Shown: positions 8,124 to 17,063 of the stretch, one piece after another
Layout: the number at the start of each line of letters is the position of its first letter
Numbering within the stretch: the first letter of the stretch is position 1
Origin: Candidatus Sericytochromatia bacterium S15B-MN24 CBMW_12
GTDB lineage: Bacteria; Cyanobacteriota; Sericytochromatia; S15B-MN24; UBA4093
NCBI GenBank assembly: GCA_002083825.1
Contig: DAZV01000018.1
Coordinates: 1 to 60,334, forward strand
Length of the DNA: 60,334 nucleotides
Reading direction: 5' to 3'
Notes under the pieces: model-generated
The model's database searches: none
What the model saw: the letters and a program-made list of their open reading frames with translations, nothing else
Told to the model about the DNA's origin: nothing
Made by a program: the position numbers and the translations under genes

Positions 8124-10400
8124 CTAGTCGGCATCTTCCGCCTTCGACAGGGGAGCGAAGCGAAGATCGAGGATCTTCTGCCCCAACCCCGGAAACGAAA
8201 CCGCCAGACACGCTCGCTCGCCAGAGCCGATGATCCGGGCGACCACGCCCAACCCGAAGGTCGGGTGCTGAACCCGGTCCCCCACTTCGTACGGTACCTC
8301 GACGCTCGCCTCGGCGGGCTTCGGCTTGGTCCGAAGGGGATTGGCCTGCCGTTCTCCTATGCCCCAATCATCAGCCCAAGTAACGTCCGGCTTGTCGGCC
8401 CATCGAACGCCATCCTCGTCGCGGCCCCACGAACTCCTTCTTTCCGGCTCCGCGGAGATCCTGACGATCCGGTGCAGCAACTCATCCGGAAGCTCTTCCA
8501 GGAAGCGCGAGGGCAGGGTCCGGGTGTATTCCCCGAAGACCATCCGCCGGCCGGCAAAGCTGATGAACAAGCGCTCCCGCGCCCGGGTGATACCCACGTA
8601 GCAAAGCCGGCGTTCCTCTTCGAGTTCAGGCGGGTTGTCCAGGGCACGCTTGTGAGGGAAGACTCCTTCCTCCAGGCCGACCAGGAAGACCACCGGGAAC
8701 TCCAGCCCCTTGGCGGAGTGAAGGGTCATCAAGGTGACGGCGCGATCCGTCTCCTCGTGGCGTTCGAGCTCGGTAAGCAGCGACATGTGGGTCAGGAACC
8801 CCCCCAGACTGGGATCGTCCGACAGTTCGACGAACTGGTGGGCGACGGTGAGCAGTTCCTCGAGGTTTTCGAGGCGCGCGCGACTCTCCGGGGTCGGGTC
8901 GGCCTCGAGCTCGGCGACGAGACCGCAGCCCTCGAGGATGCGCGAAAGCAGCTCGGGGACCGTCGATTCCGGGGAGCCCCATGCCTCGACGTTGGCGACG
9001 AAAGTCGCTATCGCCTTGCCCGCCTTGCCCCCGATGCCGGCCTGTTCGGGCTGGCGTCCCGCTTCCAGCATCGAGACGCCCCGCGATTGCGCGAGCGAAG
9101 CGAGCTTCTTCAAGGAGGTCGCGCCGACGCCGCGGCGAGGGACGTTCACGACCCGGCTGAAGGCGGAATCGTCCGAGGGGTTGAAGACCAGGCGCAGGTA
9201 GGCGAGGGCGTCCTTGACTTCCTTGCGTTCGTAGAAGCGGGTACCGCCAATCAGGCGATAGGGAATGCCCCAGCGCATGAGGGAATCTTCCAGGGCGCGG
9301 GACTGGGCGTTGGTGCGATAGAGCACGGCGACGTCGGAAGGAGGATGATCCGTTTCGATTTCGCGGATCTTGTCGACCACCCAGGCGGCCTCCGTGCGGT
9401 CGTCCTCGGCGCCGTAGAGGGTGATCTTCTCGCCCTTGGGGTTCCGGGTCCAGAGGGCCTTGGGGTAGCGCTCGGAGTTGTTGTCGATGACGGCGTTGGC
9501 CGCGTCCAGGATGGTCTGGGTCGAGCGGTAATTCTCCTCGAGCGGGATCACCTGGGCATCGGGGAAGTCCTGCTTGAACTGCAGGATGATCCGGAAGTCG
9601 GCGGCCCGGAAGGAATAGATGCTCTGATCGACGTCGCCGACGACGAAGAGGTTTCGCGAGGCCTCGCTGAGGAGCTTGATGAGCTGGTACTGGGTCTGGT
9701 TGGTGTCCTGGTACTCGTCGACGAGGATGTGCCGGAAGCGGCGCTGATAGGCCGCCAGGCGATCGGGACGCGTCTGGAAGAGGCGAGCGGCCAGGAGCAG
9801 GAGGTCGTCGAAGTCGAGGGCGTTCTGGCGTTCGAGATTGGTCTGGTACTCGGCGAAGATCTTGGCGATGTTGCGTCCGCCGTATCCGGTGGCCGTTTCG
9901 GCGAAGCCTTCGGCGGTGAGGTTGTTGTTCTTGGCCTTGGAGATCTGGGACTGGACGGAGCGAGGGGGGTAGGCCTTGTCGTCGAGTCCGAGGCGCGAGA
10001 TGGCGTCCTTGATGAGCGCGAGTTGCTCGGTTTCATCGAAGATGACGAAGTTTCGGCGGTAGGGGCCCTCGAGGGCTTCGATCTCCTCGCGCAGGATGCG
10101 GGCGCAGATGGAGTGGAAGGTTCCCACCCACAGGCCTCGCCCATGGTTTCGGCGGGCGGGGGCCTCGCCGGTGTCGGCGGCTTCGAGCAGGGAGTCGATG
10201 CGGGCGCGGAGTTCCTTGGCGGCCTTGTTGGTGAAGGTGACGGCCATGATTTCATGGGGGGCGGCGGCGCCGGAGCCTATCAGGTGGGCGAGACGGTGGG
10301 CCAGGACGCGGGTCTTGCCGCTGCCCGCACCGGCCAGAACGAGCAGGGGGCCGGCGGCGTGGGTGACGGCCAAGGTTTGAGCCGGATTGAGCTGGGCCAT
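8124..10400 (-). CDS. pcrA: UvrD/PcrA-type superfamily 1A DNA helicase
   Basis: A 758-aa 3'-5' DNA helicase for repair and for clearing replication conflicts. Motifs in order: Q motif at the N-terminus (LNPAQTLAV), Walker A AGAGSGKT (23-30), motif Ia TFTNKAAKEL, DEYQDTN (motif II), VGDVDQSIYSFRAAD (III), EENYRSTQ (IV), TLHSAKGLEFPVVFLVGLEE (V), and YVGITRARERL (VI). The C-terminal segment (about 690-750) is the Tudor-like domain (GDRVQHPTFGLGVV) that in PcrA and UvrD contacts RNA polymerase. Length is normal. An AGGAA site precedes the ATG. The gene appears monocistronic. Confidence 0.96.
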   Translation of the reverse strand: MAQLNPAQTLAVTHAAGPLLVLAGAGSGKTRVLAHRLAHLIGSGAAAPHEIMAVTFTNKAAKELRARIDSLLEAADTGEAPARRNHGRGLWVGTFHSICARILREEIEALEGPYRRNFVIFDETEQLALIKDAISRLGLDDKAYPPRSVQSQISKAKNNNLTAEGFAETATGYGGRNIAKIFAEYQTNLERQNALDFDDLLLLAARLFQTRPDRLAAYQRRFRHILVDEYQDTNQTQYQLIKLLSEASRNLFVVGDVDQSIYSFRAADFRIILQFKQDFPDAQVIPLEENYRSTQTILDAANAVIDNNSERYPKALWTRNPKGEKITLYGAEDDRTEAAWVVDKIREIETDHPPSDVAVLYRTNAQSRALEDSLMRWGIPYRLIGGTRFYERKEVKDALAYLRLVFNPSDDSAFSRVVNVPRRGVGATSLKKLASLAQSRGVSMLEAGRQPEQAGIGGKAGKAIATFVANVEAWGSPESTVPELLSRILEGCGLVAELEADPTPESRARLENLEELLTVAHQFVELSDDPSLGGFLTHMSLLTELERHEETDRAVTLMTLHSAKGLEFPVVFLVGLEEGVFPHKRALDNPPELEEERRLCYVGITRARERLFISFAGRRMVFGEYTRTLPSRFLEELPDELLHRIVRISAEPERRSSWGRDEDGVRWADKPDVTWADDWGIGERQANPLRTKPKPAEASVEVPYEVGDRVQHPTFGLGVVARIIGSGERACLAVSFPGLGQKILDLRFAPLSKAEDAD

Positions 10401-10447
10401 GAAAGTTCCTCGAAGTGGCGGGGGCGGGGGGCGCCCGCACGGGATGC

Positions 10448-10476
10448 TTGCAGGCTACCGGAAGTTTTGCTATGAT
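10448..10476 (+). promoter_or_regulatory. Sigma70-type promoter with extended -10
   Basis: TTGCAG (10448-10453), 17-nt spacer, TATGAT (10471-10476), with TGC directly before the -10. A start near 10483 gives a leader of about 150 nt before the gene at 10635. The rest of the 234-nt gap 10401-10634 shows nothing else. Confidence 0.75.
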
Positions 10477-10634
10477 CCGGGGGACCAACACTCCTTAGTT
10501 TAGCGCGCTTTCCCCGCCCTGAACAGGTCGAAAAAGGGTCAAGACAAGCTCGACTGGCCCTTCGGCTCGGGAGCGCCCGGCGCGATTGGCGCCCGATTTA
10601 CCACTCATTATCGCGAGGGAGACACGTCAAAATC

Positions 10635-11144
10635 ATGGATGTCAACACCGCCGCACTGCCCGTGACCGTCGACGCCCTGATGCAGGAGCTGCTGACGATT
10701 CAGTCGTCGGGTTCAAAAAAGGTCGCGATCCTCGGGACTCGCCACATCTCCCTCACCCACCAGCAGTTGATCGAAATGCTGGCCTACGCCTTGGCCCTGA
10801 CCGGCAACAACGTGCTCACCTCGGGCGCGGCCGGCACCAACTCAGCGGTCATCAAGGGCGTTCAGCGGGCGAACCCCGGTCACCTGACCGTGGTCCTGCC
10901 CCAGACCCTCTCCCAGCAGTCGGCTGAGAGTCAGGAACTTCTGAGCACCCTGCCCAACGTGCGCGAGCACGGCGAGCGCCGGCTGCTCACGCTGGCCCAG
11001 GCCTCCCAGATGTGCAACCAGGAGATCATCGACAACTGCCAGCAATTGATCTGCTTCCTTTACCACTCGAGCCACACGCTCCAGGAGTCGGTGAAGTACG
11101 CCCAGGAGAAGCATAAGGTCGTCACCTCGTTCTATCTGGATTAA
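10635..11144 (+). CDS. SMF/DprA-like Rossmann-fold protein of the cyanobacterial 'DNA recombination-mediator protein A' type
   Basis: A 169-aa single-domain protein. The core KVAILGTRHISLTHQQLIEMLAYALALTGNNVLTSGAAGTNSAVIKGV matches the nucleotide-binding Rossmann fold of the SMF/LOG superfamily: a GTR turn, then TSGAAGTN, the phosphate-binding loop seen in DprA. It lacks DprA's extra C-terminal winged helix and is far shorter than full DprA. I recognise the overall sequence as the small protein that cyanobacterial genomes carry under the DNA-recombination-mediator name; its biochemical role is not established to my knowledge. A strong promoter lies upstream and a terminator directly downstream, so it is its own unit. 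Confidence 0.85.
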   Translation: MDVNTAALPVTVDALMQELLTIQSSGSKKVAILGTRHISLTHQQLIEMLAYALALTGNNVLTSGAAGTNSAVIKGVQRANPGHLTVVLPQTLSQQSAESQELLSTLPNVREHGERRLLTLAQASQMCNQEIIDNCQQLICFLYHSSHTLQESVKYAQEKHKVVTSFYLD

Positions 11145-11160
11145 CCGCCGGTACGCTTCA

Positions 11161-11192
11161 CGCCGCTCCCTCGAGGGGGCGGCGTTTTTTTT
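11161..11192 (+). terminator. Intrinsic terminator
   Basis: Ten-bp stem (CGCCGCTCCC with GGGGGCGGCG, one G-T pair), loop TCGA, then eight T. It lies 17 nt after the stop of the DprA-like gene. Confidence 0.95.
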
Positions 11193-11286
11193 CCCCCTTT
11201 TAATTCCCCCCGTCGAGAGCCGCGTCCGACCCGGCCCTCAGCCCCAGAATGACTGTTGACGCCCTTCGAGGTAGATGAGATGCTGC

Positions 11287-11301
11287 GTAACGAAACGTTA
11301 C
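11287..11301. promoter_or_regulatory. Palindromic operator-like site GTAACG-AAA-CGTTAC
   Basis: A perfect 6-bp inverted repeat with a 3-nt centre, 45 bp before the start at 11346. It overlaps a TACAAT hexamer (11300-11305) that could serve as a -10 element. Looks like a repressor site; the regulator is unknown. Confidence 0.45.
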
Positions 11302-11345
11302 AATGGCGGGCGACGAGTGCGGGACGGCGAAGAGGAGGGGGCAGA

Positions 11346-11642
11346 ATGACTTACCAGTTTTCGATCTACAGCCGAGCTGAGGCGATGCTGCTCCTGGAAC
11401 TTGCTTACGAGCATCGGGAGAGTGTGGTTTCCCGATGTCGGGAAACGAACTTCTTCACCGAGATAGCGGTACACCCCGAGTACGGGGAGCTTCAGGACTA
11501 CTTCGACTTCATGTTGAAGCGGCTCCGGGAGCAACAGCGGCACCTCGAGGCGATCTACCGGCGCAGCCCCAGCGAGAATAGGCGTCCTAGCCCGGTGGTG
11601 GGCGATCCGTTCGCCTCCTGGCAGAATCCCCTGATGATCTGA
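11346..11642 (+). CDS. Hypothetical small cytoplasmic protein
   Basis: A 98-aa protein with no recognised domain. The ATG at 11346 is chosen because GGAGGGGG lies just upstream; the frame is open earlier but without a ribosome site. Residues 5-70 look largely helical and charged (AEAMLLLELAYEHRESVVSRC, then DFMLKRLREQQRHLEAIYRR), and the last 25 residues are polar and proline-containing. No signal peptide or membrane segment. It converges on the LCP gene with a gap of 4 nt. A possible operator precedes it at 11287-11301. Coding status is likely but not proven. Confidence 0.6.
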   Translation: MTYQFSIYSRAEAMLLLELAYEHRESVVSRCRETNFFTEIAVHPEYGELQDYFDFMLKRLREQQRHLEAIYRRSPSENRRPSPVVGDPFASWQNPLMI

Positions 11643-11646
11643 GGGG

Positions 11647-12906
11647 TCAGGGGTGCCGTGTGGCGAGCCAGTCGGCACCGAGCCTGACGGTGTAATCGGA
11701 ATGCAGATCTCCGATGCCGGCCACCAGAATGCGCCCCGATCCCAGCGTCTCCAGCAGGTGTTGGGCTCCCTCGGGGTTTCCTTTCTGGGCGATGACCTGG
11801 GTTTCGGCTTCCAGGGGGCCTGAATCATCCACGTTCACTCGATACCCAGCAGCCTGAAGGGTTGCGAGGGTTTCGCGCCAGAGCTTTGGCGCGACGCCGT
11901 GGGGGCGCAGCAGCGTGACGCTTGGCGCTTCGGGGGGGACGGGGGGGGCGGGTATTTTTCCGTAATGCGTCACGAGGAAGGGGTCGATTTCGCGCGGGTC
12001 GGGGATCCAGAACCAGCCGCCTCCGATGATACCGGCCTTGCCGGGCAGGACGGTGAGTTGCAGATCGGCCTTGGGGTCGAGGGATCGGAGCCATCCGGCG
12101 AGTTGGAGCAGCTCGTAGGGGGTGAGGTTGGTTTCGGCGTTGTTGCGGAGGATGCCGAGCAGGATGGGGAGTTTGAGGAGGTGGGTGGGCTGGAGAATTT
12201 GGGGGACGAGATCGAGGATGAAGGCTTGTTGCCGCTGGACCCGTCCGAGGTCGCCGAGGTCGTCGTGTCGGAAGCGCAGGAGGCCTTCGATATCCTTGCC
12301 GCTGAGGTGCTGGCGGCCGGGTTCGAGGTTGATGTCGAGGGCGCCGGCGCGATCGCGGTAGCGCAGGCGCTTGGGAACGTCGGCGTCGACGCCGCCGATG
12401 GCGTCCACGGCGGCGATGAGGCCTTGCAGGGAGACGAGGAAGAAGCGATCGACCGTCACGCCCAGGAGGTCGGAGACGGTGCGGGCGGCGAGTTCGGGCC
12501 CTCCCCAGGCGTTGGCGGCGTTGATCTTGAAGGTGGCGTGTCCGGGGATGGGGGAACGGGTATCGCGGGGGATGGAGACGACGCGGATCCGGCCCTCGCG
12601 GGGGTCCAGTCGGAGGAGGAGCATGGTATCGGAATTGCCGTCGAGCGAGGCCCGACCGTCCGAGCCCACGGCATCGGTCCCCATGACGAGGAGCGTCAGA
12701 GGGCGATCGAGGGTGGGGTGGAAGGTGGGAGCCGGGGGCTCGGGGGTCACGGGTCGCGCTTCCGGGGGTCCGAGGGCCACGGCGGCGGAGAGGGAGAGGG
12801 TGCCGGTGGCGATGGCGAGCCAGACTCCTCCCACCAGGAGGGCGAGGAGCCCCAGGAGGAGGGTTTGGCGGCGTTTGCTTTTGGAAGGGGGTTTTTTGCG
12901 TGGCAT
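11647..12906 (-). CDS. LytR-CpsA-Psr (LCP) family cell-wall glycopolymer ligase
   Basis: A 419-aa membrane-anchored protein. A basic N-terminus (PRKKPPSKSKRR) leads into one membrane segment (about 14-45). The LCP domain (roughly 70-240) shows the VMGTDAVGSDG start, SDTMLLLRLDP, VVSIPRDTR, KINAANAWGG, GGVDADVPKRL and the Arg-rich LLRFRHDDLGDLGRVQRQQ, whose arginines bind the lipid pyrophosphate. A C-terminal LytR_C domain (about 325-415) follows. LCP enzymes transfer glycopolymers from undecaprenyl carriers to peptidoglycan outside the inner membrane. GGAGGG lies 7 nt before the ATG. It lies 36 nt behind a small membrane protein on the same strand. Confidence 0.93.
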   Translation of the reverse strand: MPRKKPPSKSKRRQTLLLGLLALLVGGVWLAIATGTLSLSAAVALGPPEARPVTPEPPAPTFHPTLDRPLTLLVMGTDAVGSDGRASLDGNSDTMLLLRLDPREGRIRVVSIPRDTRSPIPGHATFKINAANAWGGPELAARTVSDLLGVTVDRFFLVSLQGLIAAVDAIGGVDADVPKRLRYRDRAGALDINLEPGRQHLSGKDIEGLLRFRHDDLGDLGRVQRQQAFILDLVPQILQPTHLLKLPILLGILRNNAETNLTPYELLQLAGWLRSLDPKADLQLTVLPGKAGIIGGGWFWIPDPREIDPFLVTHYGKIPAPPVPPEAPSVTLLRPHGVAPKLWRETLATLQAAGYRVNVDDSGPLEAETQVIAQKGNPEGAQHLLETLGSGRILVAGIGDLHSDYTVRLGADWLATRHP

Positions 12907-12942
12907 CTCATGACCCTCCCGGGCTGAAGCTGGGAGAGGAGC

Positions 12943-13296
12943 TCAATCTCGGGGTGACGAACGGGGGGAAGGCGGTCGGGGCGGCATTAACCCGGGGTCG
13001 GAACGGTAGATGAGCCCATAATACAAGATTGCGCCCACGGGCACCATGAGGAAAATCAGCCCCAGGTAAAGAAATCGTTCGGTGGGAGGCATGGGACGCC
13101 GCAGGGCATCGAGCAAGGCCCAGTAGACGAGGCCGACGAGGCCCGCGATGAGCAGGGCGAAGGACGTTCCCGAGAGCGCGAAGCTTCCGTTCACCCCGAG
13201 AACGCCGAGCATGGCCACGGATCCGACGATTCCCCCGAGAGAGAGCGCCAAGAGCCCCATGCAGAATTCCGGCCATCCGGGTCGTCTATTCGTCAT
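12943..13296 (-). CDS. Hypothetical small membrane protein
   Basis: A 117-aa protein with about three membrane segments (residues 12-35, 42-62 and 75-95) and a proline- and arginine-rich tail. The ATG at 13296 has AGGAGGT 4 nt upstream. No family recognised. It precedes the LCP gene on the same strand by 36 nt and may be cotranscribed with it, which hints at an envelope role but proves nothing. Confidence 0.75.
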   Translation of the reverse strand: MTNRRPGWPEFCMGLLALSLGGIVGSVAMLGVLGVNGSFALSGTSFALLIAGLVGLVYWALLDALRRPMPPTERFLYLGLIFLMVPVGAILYYGLIYRSDPGLMPPRPPSPRSSPRD

Positions 13297-13434
13297 GCCC
13301 ACCTCCTGCTGCTGCCGACGTCCCATGTCAGCACGGGGGCGCCGGAGTCTCACCGGTGATTTCGACGAAAGCGCGGGCTCGGGTTTTGCGGCAGGCGCAC
13401 GCCCCACGTGGGGTTGAAAAGAAGCGCGGGAAGG

Positions 13435-15030
13435 CTAGCGCCCGACGACCTGGATCTCGTCAGGCCCGACGATCAGCGTTCCTCGCCCCGCCTTGAGCAG
13501 GAGGCCGTCTCCCTCGATGCGCAAGCCGCGGGTGAAGAGCTGGCTTCCCTCTTGAAAGGGCATGACCTTTCCGTCGAGGGTCATCTTCAGCTTGGGAGTG
13601 TTCGCGTAGAAGGAGACGTTCTGGAACGGCCAGGAGAGATCCTTGCTTCGCAGGAGGAGCGGGCGCCCCTTGACCACGAGGGACAGGGAGCCTTTCTTGT
13701 AGTCGAAGGCCTCCAGCTTGGCGGCGAGGAGGGTCCAGGCGTCGATCTCGACCGGGGAAGCCGATGAGGCGATCGCCAGGCCGTCGCGCCCCGAACGACT
13801 GGGCTCGGAGTCCAGCTCGACCAGGCTCGCCACCGGATGGAGCGTCACCGTGAGGCGCGTTCCCGCCGAGGCATTGAAGGCCTTGAGCGAGGTCGGCATC
13901 CGCCCGACCGTGTCCTCTAGTTCCTTGAGGGTCCGGTCGTAGGCATAGACCCGGCGGCCCTCCTTGAGCAGGGCTTCGCGCTGAGTCTCGGAGAAATCGA
14001 CCGCACGCGCCAAGACATCGTCGAGAGCCTCCCCCCCCGAGGTCACCTGCCGGCGCCAGCCCTGCGCTCCGAGGCGATCGAGCAGCAAGGCCATGGCCGA
14101 ACCCGTCAGCGAGAAGCGGTCGCGCCTCACCGAGTTGGAATCGACGGTCTGATGAAGCAAGCCCGAGATCTGCCGGACCAGCTCCCTTTCCGGGGCGTAA
14201 CCCGAAAGCTTGAGGAACGGAGAACGTAGCGGCTGGTAATTCGAGGTTCCCGCGGCCGTGTACATGATCTCCGCGAAGCGCGTCGAACCCTCGATAGCCT
14301 CGGCATGATCCTCGTACGTTCTCAGGGACTTCCCAAGTCGCTCCTGGCGCTCGCGGCGCATGGCCACGAACCAGAGCGCGTTGCGCTTGGCCAGTTCGAG
14401 ATTTTCGGCATGGAGCGCCACGGCGAGCATCTTGTTCTCGAGATCCGCCATCGCCATGTTCTCGACGTCATCGGTCGGATAGGCGCTGAAGCGCTCGTCG
14501 GCATGCTTCTCGTAGCCCGAGAACTGCCCGAAGCCATGCTGGACGTAGCTGGCGAAGAGCGCGGAAACGAAGTCCCGAGACGTGACCGCCCCGTCGTAGA
14601 AGAAGAAGGGGTAGGGCAGCAGGGTCGTCCGCAGGCCGTTCAGGGGGATGCCCAGGGAATTTGCCTGATCGAAGTCGGCGGTGGGCCCGTAACGGACGTG
14701 AATCCTGGTCCCCAAGGGCAGCGGAGTCCCCCGGGCGAGTAAGACGAAGCCCCTGGGGGGCTTGGGATGGTTGATCAGGAAGACGGCACGACCACGGTCG
14801 AAGAGGGCCAGCGGGCGGCTGTGGAGCTCGAAACCCGGCCAAACCTTGGCGCCCTTTTCCCGCGAGAGATGGTAGGCCTCGGCGAGCCCCGCGAGGAGCT
14901 CATTGTCCTGGGCGGAGAGCGCAGGGGCCTTCGCCGTGGCCTTGGGCGCCGCGGCAATCGGCGGCGCGGCCAACAAGGAAGAGAGCGCGAGCAAGGCCAC
15001 GGCGCCGAACGCAGGGAGCAACCGACTCAC
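13435..15030 (-). CDS. Secreted protein of unknown function
   Basis: A 531-aa exported protein. The GTG at 15030 follows AGGAGA and begins a typical Sec signal peptide, cleaved after an alanine-rich stretch near residue 30 (PPIAAAPKA). The body (about 60-400) is mainly helical with many Arg/Glu pairs, including LAKRNALWFVAMRRERQERLG. Residues 400-531 look beta-rich and end in RGTLIVGPDEIQVVGR. The segment YPTDDVENMAMADLENKMLAVALH resembles metal-site surroundings but I see no complete catalytic motif. No family recognised. It is divergent from the pseudopilin genes, with 207 nt between them. Confidence 0.78.
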   Translation of the reverse strand: MSRLLPAFGAVALLALSSLLAAPPIAAAPKATAKAPALSAQDNELLAGLAEAYHLSREKGAKVWPGFELHSRPLALFDRGRAVFLINHPKPPRGFVLLARGTPLPLGTRIHVRYGPTADFDQANSLGIPLNGLRTTLLPYPFFFYDGAVTSRDFVSALFASYVQHGFGQFSGYEKHADERFSAYPTDDVENMAMADLENKMLAVALHAENLELAKRNALWFVAMRRERQERLGKSLRTYEDHAEAIEGSTRFAEIMYTAAGTSNYQPLRSPFLKLSGYAPERELVRQISGLLHQTVDSNSVRRDRFSLTGSAMALLLDRLGAQGWRRQVTSGGEALDDVLARAVDFSETQREALLKEGRRVYAYDRTLKELEDTVGRMPTSLKAFNASAGTRLTVTLHPVASLVELDSEPSRSGRDGLAIASSASPVEIDAWTLLAAKLEAFDYKKGSLSLVVKGRPLLLRSKDLSWPFQNVSFYANTPKLKMTLDGKVMPFQEGSQLFTRGLRIEGDGLLLKAGRGTLIVGPDEIQVVGR

Positions 15031-15237
15031 AGAATCTCCTTTCCCGCAGGCATTCACGGGGACCGCGGATGACCTGGACATTGTACCCTTGCCCTCGCCT
15101 GCCTAACGTGAGTGCAGGGGAGGCCTCCATCGTTTAGAGCCCCGAAATGCCGGGAAGAATAGGGAAGCCCGTTCGTGCAAGGATCCCGCGACGATCGGAC
15201 GGAACGGCGTGCACGCGAAGCAAGACGGAGGAGCAAG

Positions 15238-16071
15238 ATGGAGGACGCGAAGGGCCCCGCCCCGAGCGGCTTCACGATCGTGGAGACCGCCGTCACCGCG
15301 GCCATCGTCGCGGTCGTTCTCACGGCCACCATCGGCGTGCTCGCCCGCTATACCGAAACCGACATCCGCACCCAGAAGTTCCTCCGGGCCCAGCACCTGG
15401 CCCAGGCCGAGGTCGACGAGGTCCTCGCCCGCCACAGCGTGGAAAACAGCTTGGTGAGCGATACGCTGAACCGCGCGCGTTACTACCCCATGGAAGAGGA
15501 GGACATGGGATACATCGTCTCCCAGTACTTCTTCCACAACTTCCCCCTCGACCACCCCCCCGGCACCACGTTCAACCACGCCGAACCCGGCAGCATCGAC
15601 CGCAACAACTTCGAATCCCTCTTCGAGGCCAACCAGGGCCGAACCTCCACCGGAGCCCCGACAACCGCCGCTACGGGTGCCTACACGCTTCGCTACCAGT
15701 TGCTCGGTATCGAGGCCGGCATCTCCTCCGACGAGCTGAGCTCGCTGATCGACCTGACGGCGAACCCGATCCTGGCCATCCCCCCCACCGGGCTCTACAA
15801 CAACCACTTCTGGGTCCCCGGAACCTACAACACCAACAGCACCATGCCCAAGGGCACCAAGGTCTACAATCCCCTGATCGGCGACTCCAGCCCCTCGGTG
15901 ACCCTCAGCGGCGCCCTCTGGCTCAACAACGTCCGGCGCTTCAAGATGCCCTACGACGGTTACGATCACTTCGTCTCCAAGGTCCTGATCGTCCGGGTCT
16001 ATGACCGGCAGGAGCCTCGCCGGGAGATCGGCCACGCTTACGGTGTGCTCACCGGGAGGGTCCAGCTTTGA
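15238..16071 (+). CDS. Type IV pilin-like protein (pseudopilin 1 of 3)
   Basis: A 277-aa protein with a class III signal: MEDAKGPAPSG, cleavage before F12, then FTIVETAVTAAIVAVVLTAT, with the +5 Glu in place. After the hydrophobic helix the C-terminal part is a long polar domain (Asn, Thr, Pro and Tyr rich), larger than in major pilins. I chose the ATG at 15238 with GGAGGAG upstream; a start at 15175 would add a basic tail not usual for prepilins. It overlaps the next gene by 4 nt (TTGA). Processing would need a PilD prepilin peptidase, not present in this window. The role is probably a minor pilin or secretion pseudopilin. Confidence 0.85.
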   Translation: MEDAKGPAPSGFTIVETAVTAAIVAVVLTATIGVLARYTETDIRTQKFLRAQHLAQAEVDEVLARHSVENSLVSDTLNRARYYPMEEEDMGYIVSQYFFHNFPLDHPPGTTFNHAEPGSIDRNNFESLFEANQGRTSTGAPTTAATGAYTLRYQLLGIEAGISSDELSSLIDLTANPILAIPPTGLYNNHFWVPGTYNTNSTMPKGTKVYNPLIGDSSPSVTLSGALWLNNVRRFKMPYDGYDHFVSKVLIVRVYDRQEPRREIGHAYGVLTGRVQL

Positions 16072-17042
16072 GACGATCCGAACGCGGCTACTCCCTCGCC
16101 GAGATGATGATCGGGCTCTTCGCCTTCTCGCTGATTCTGAGCTCGATCATCTTTCTGCTCACCCGCTGGCAGCAGACCACCGCGATCACCCGGGTGCAAC
16201 GCAGCCTGGCGCTGGATGCCCGGGAGGCCCTCCGGCAGATCTCGGCGGACGTCCGGGAGGCCAGCTACATCTATCACTGGGCCGAACTCGACGTGAAGAT
16301 CCATTCCAACGCCATCCCCGGCCACAGTGCGGCCGACCCCTACGAGGTGAAAACCGGGGTCAAGGCTTCCAACGGGAAATGGGCCATTCCCGCCGTCACC
16401 ACCCGCGTCTTCGCCGGCGCCAACCTCAAGACCGTCCCCAGCATCATGGGCCAGTTCGGGCTTGGCGAGCCGAGCCTGACGGGGCGCTTGACGGGCACGG
16501 CGACGGAATCATGGAACACCCTCGCTCTCGCCAGCATCTCGGACGGCGGCCTGGCCCGTCCCACGTACGTCATCTACTTCGCGTACGCCCTCCCCGCCTC
16601 GGACGACGACGTCAACAACGTCTACCGCTTCCAGTTCCAACCCGCGGTCAACGCGCCGGCGGATACCTGGTACCCGATGAGCGAGACCTTCGCGGCCCAG
16701 CCCGCTTCGCGCTCGTTGATCATCAAGGCCAACGCCAACGGCACCGGGACGATCACGCGCGTCACCGGCGGCGGCGGAACGGTGAATGGCAATTGGCAGC
16801 TCAAGAAGCTCTTCTCGACGATCAACCACGCTCCCGCGAACGCCCAGGATCCCCGCCGACAGTTCGCCAACGGCCTTTTCTACATCCGGCAGCTTCACCC
16901 ATGGTCGGACGAGACCCCCATTTCGCCCTTCCTCGTCGAAGCCGCGGTCATCCCCTCGGAACGCTTCGGTGGGCGGATCGCAAGCTTCCCCCTCTTCGGA
17001 CGGGCGTATGCCCGAAACGTCGCGATGCCGAGCGCCGAATGA
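16068..17042 (+). CDS. Prepilin-like protein, PilW/GspJ type (pseudopilin 2 of 3)
   Basis: A 324-aa protein beginning at a TTG with GGGAGGG 7 nt upstream; the TTG overlaps the previous stop. The class III signal is very short (RRSERG, then YSLAEMMIGLFAFSLILSSIIFLL) with Glu at +5. The part after the helix (about 35-324) is polar and resembles minor pilins of the PilW kind in size. It is the middle gene of the three-gene cluster, 21 nt before the third. Subunit role inferred from family resemblance and context. Confidence 0.85.
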   Translation: MRRSERGYSLAEMMIGLFAFSLILSSIIFLLTRWQQTTAITRVQRSLALDAREALRQISADVREASYIYHWAELDVKIHSNAIPGHSAADPYEVKTGVKASNGKWAIPAVTTRVFAGANLKTVPSIMGQFGLGEPSLTGRLTGTATESWNTLALASISDGGLARPTYVIYFAYALPASDDDVNNVYRFQFQPAVNAPADTWYPMSETFAAQPASRSLIIKANANGTGTITRVTGGGGTVNGNWQLKKLFSTINHAPANAQDPRRQFANGLFYIRQLHPWSDETPISPFLVEAAVIPSERFGGRIASFPLFGRAYARNVAMPSAE

Positions 17043-17063
17043 CAGGAAAGGAAACCCGCGAAC

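Noticed and set aside
7578..10475. A 965-codon open frame on the plus strand opposite the helicase gene
   Set aside because: It is antisense to pcrA and part of the kinase gene; its composition is the Gly/Glu/Val-rich pattern produced by the reverse strand of GC-rich genes, with no domain and no ribosome site.
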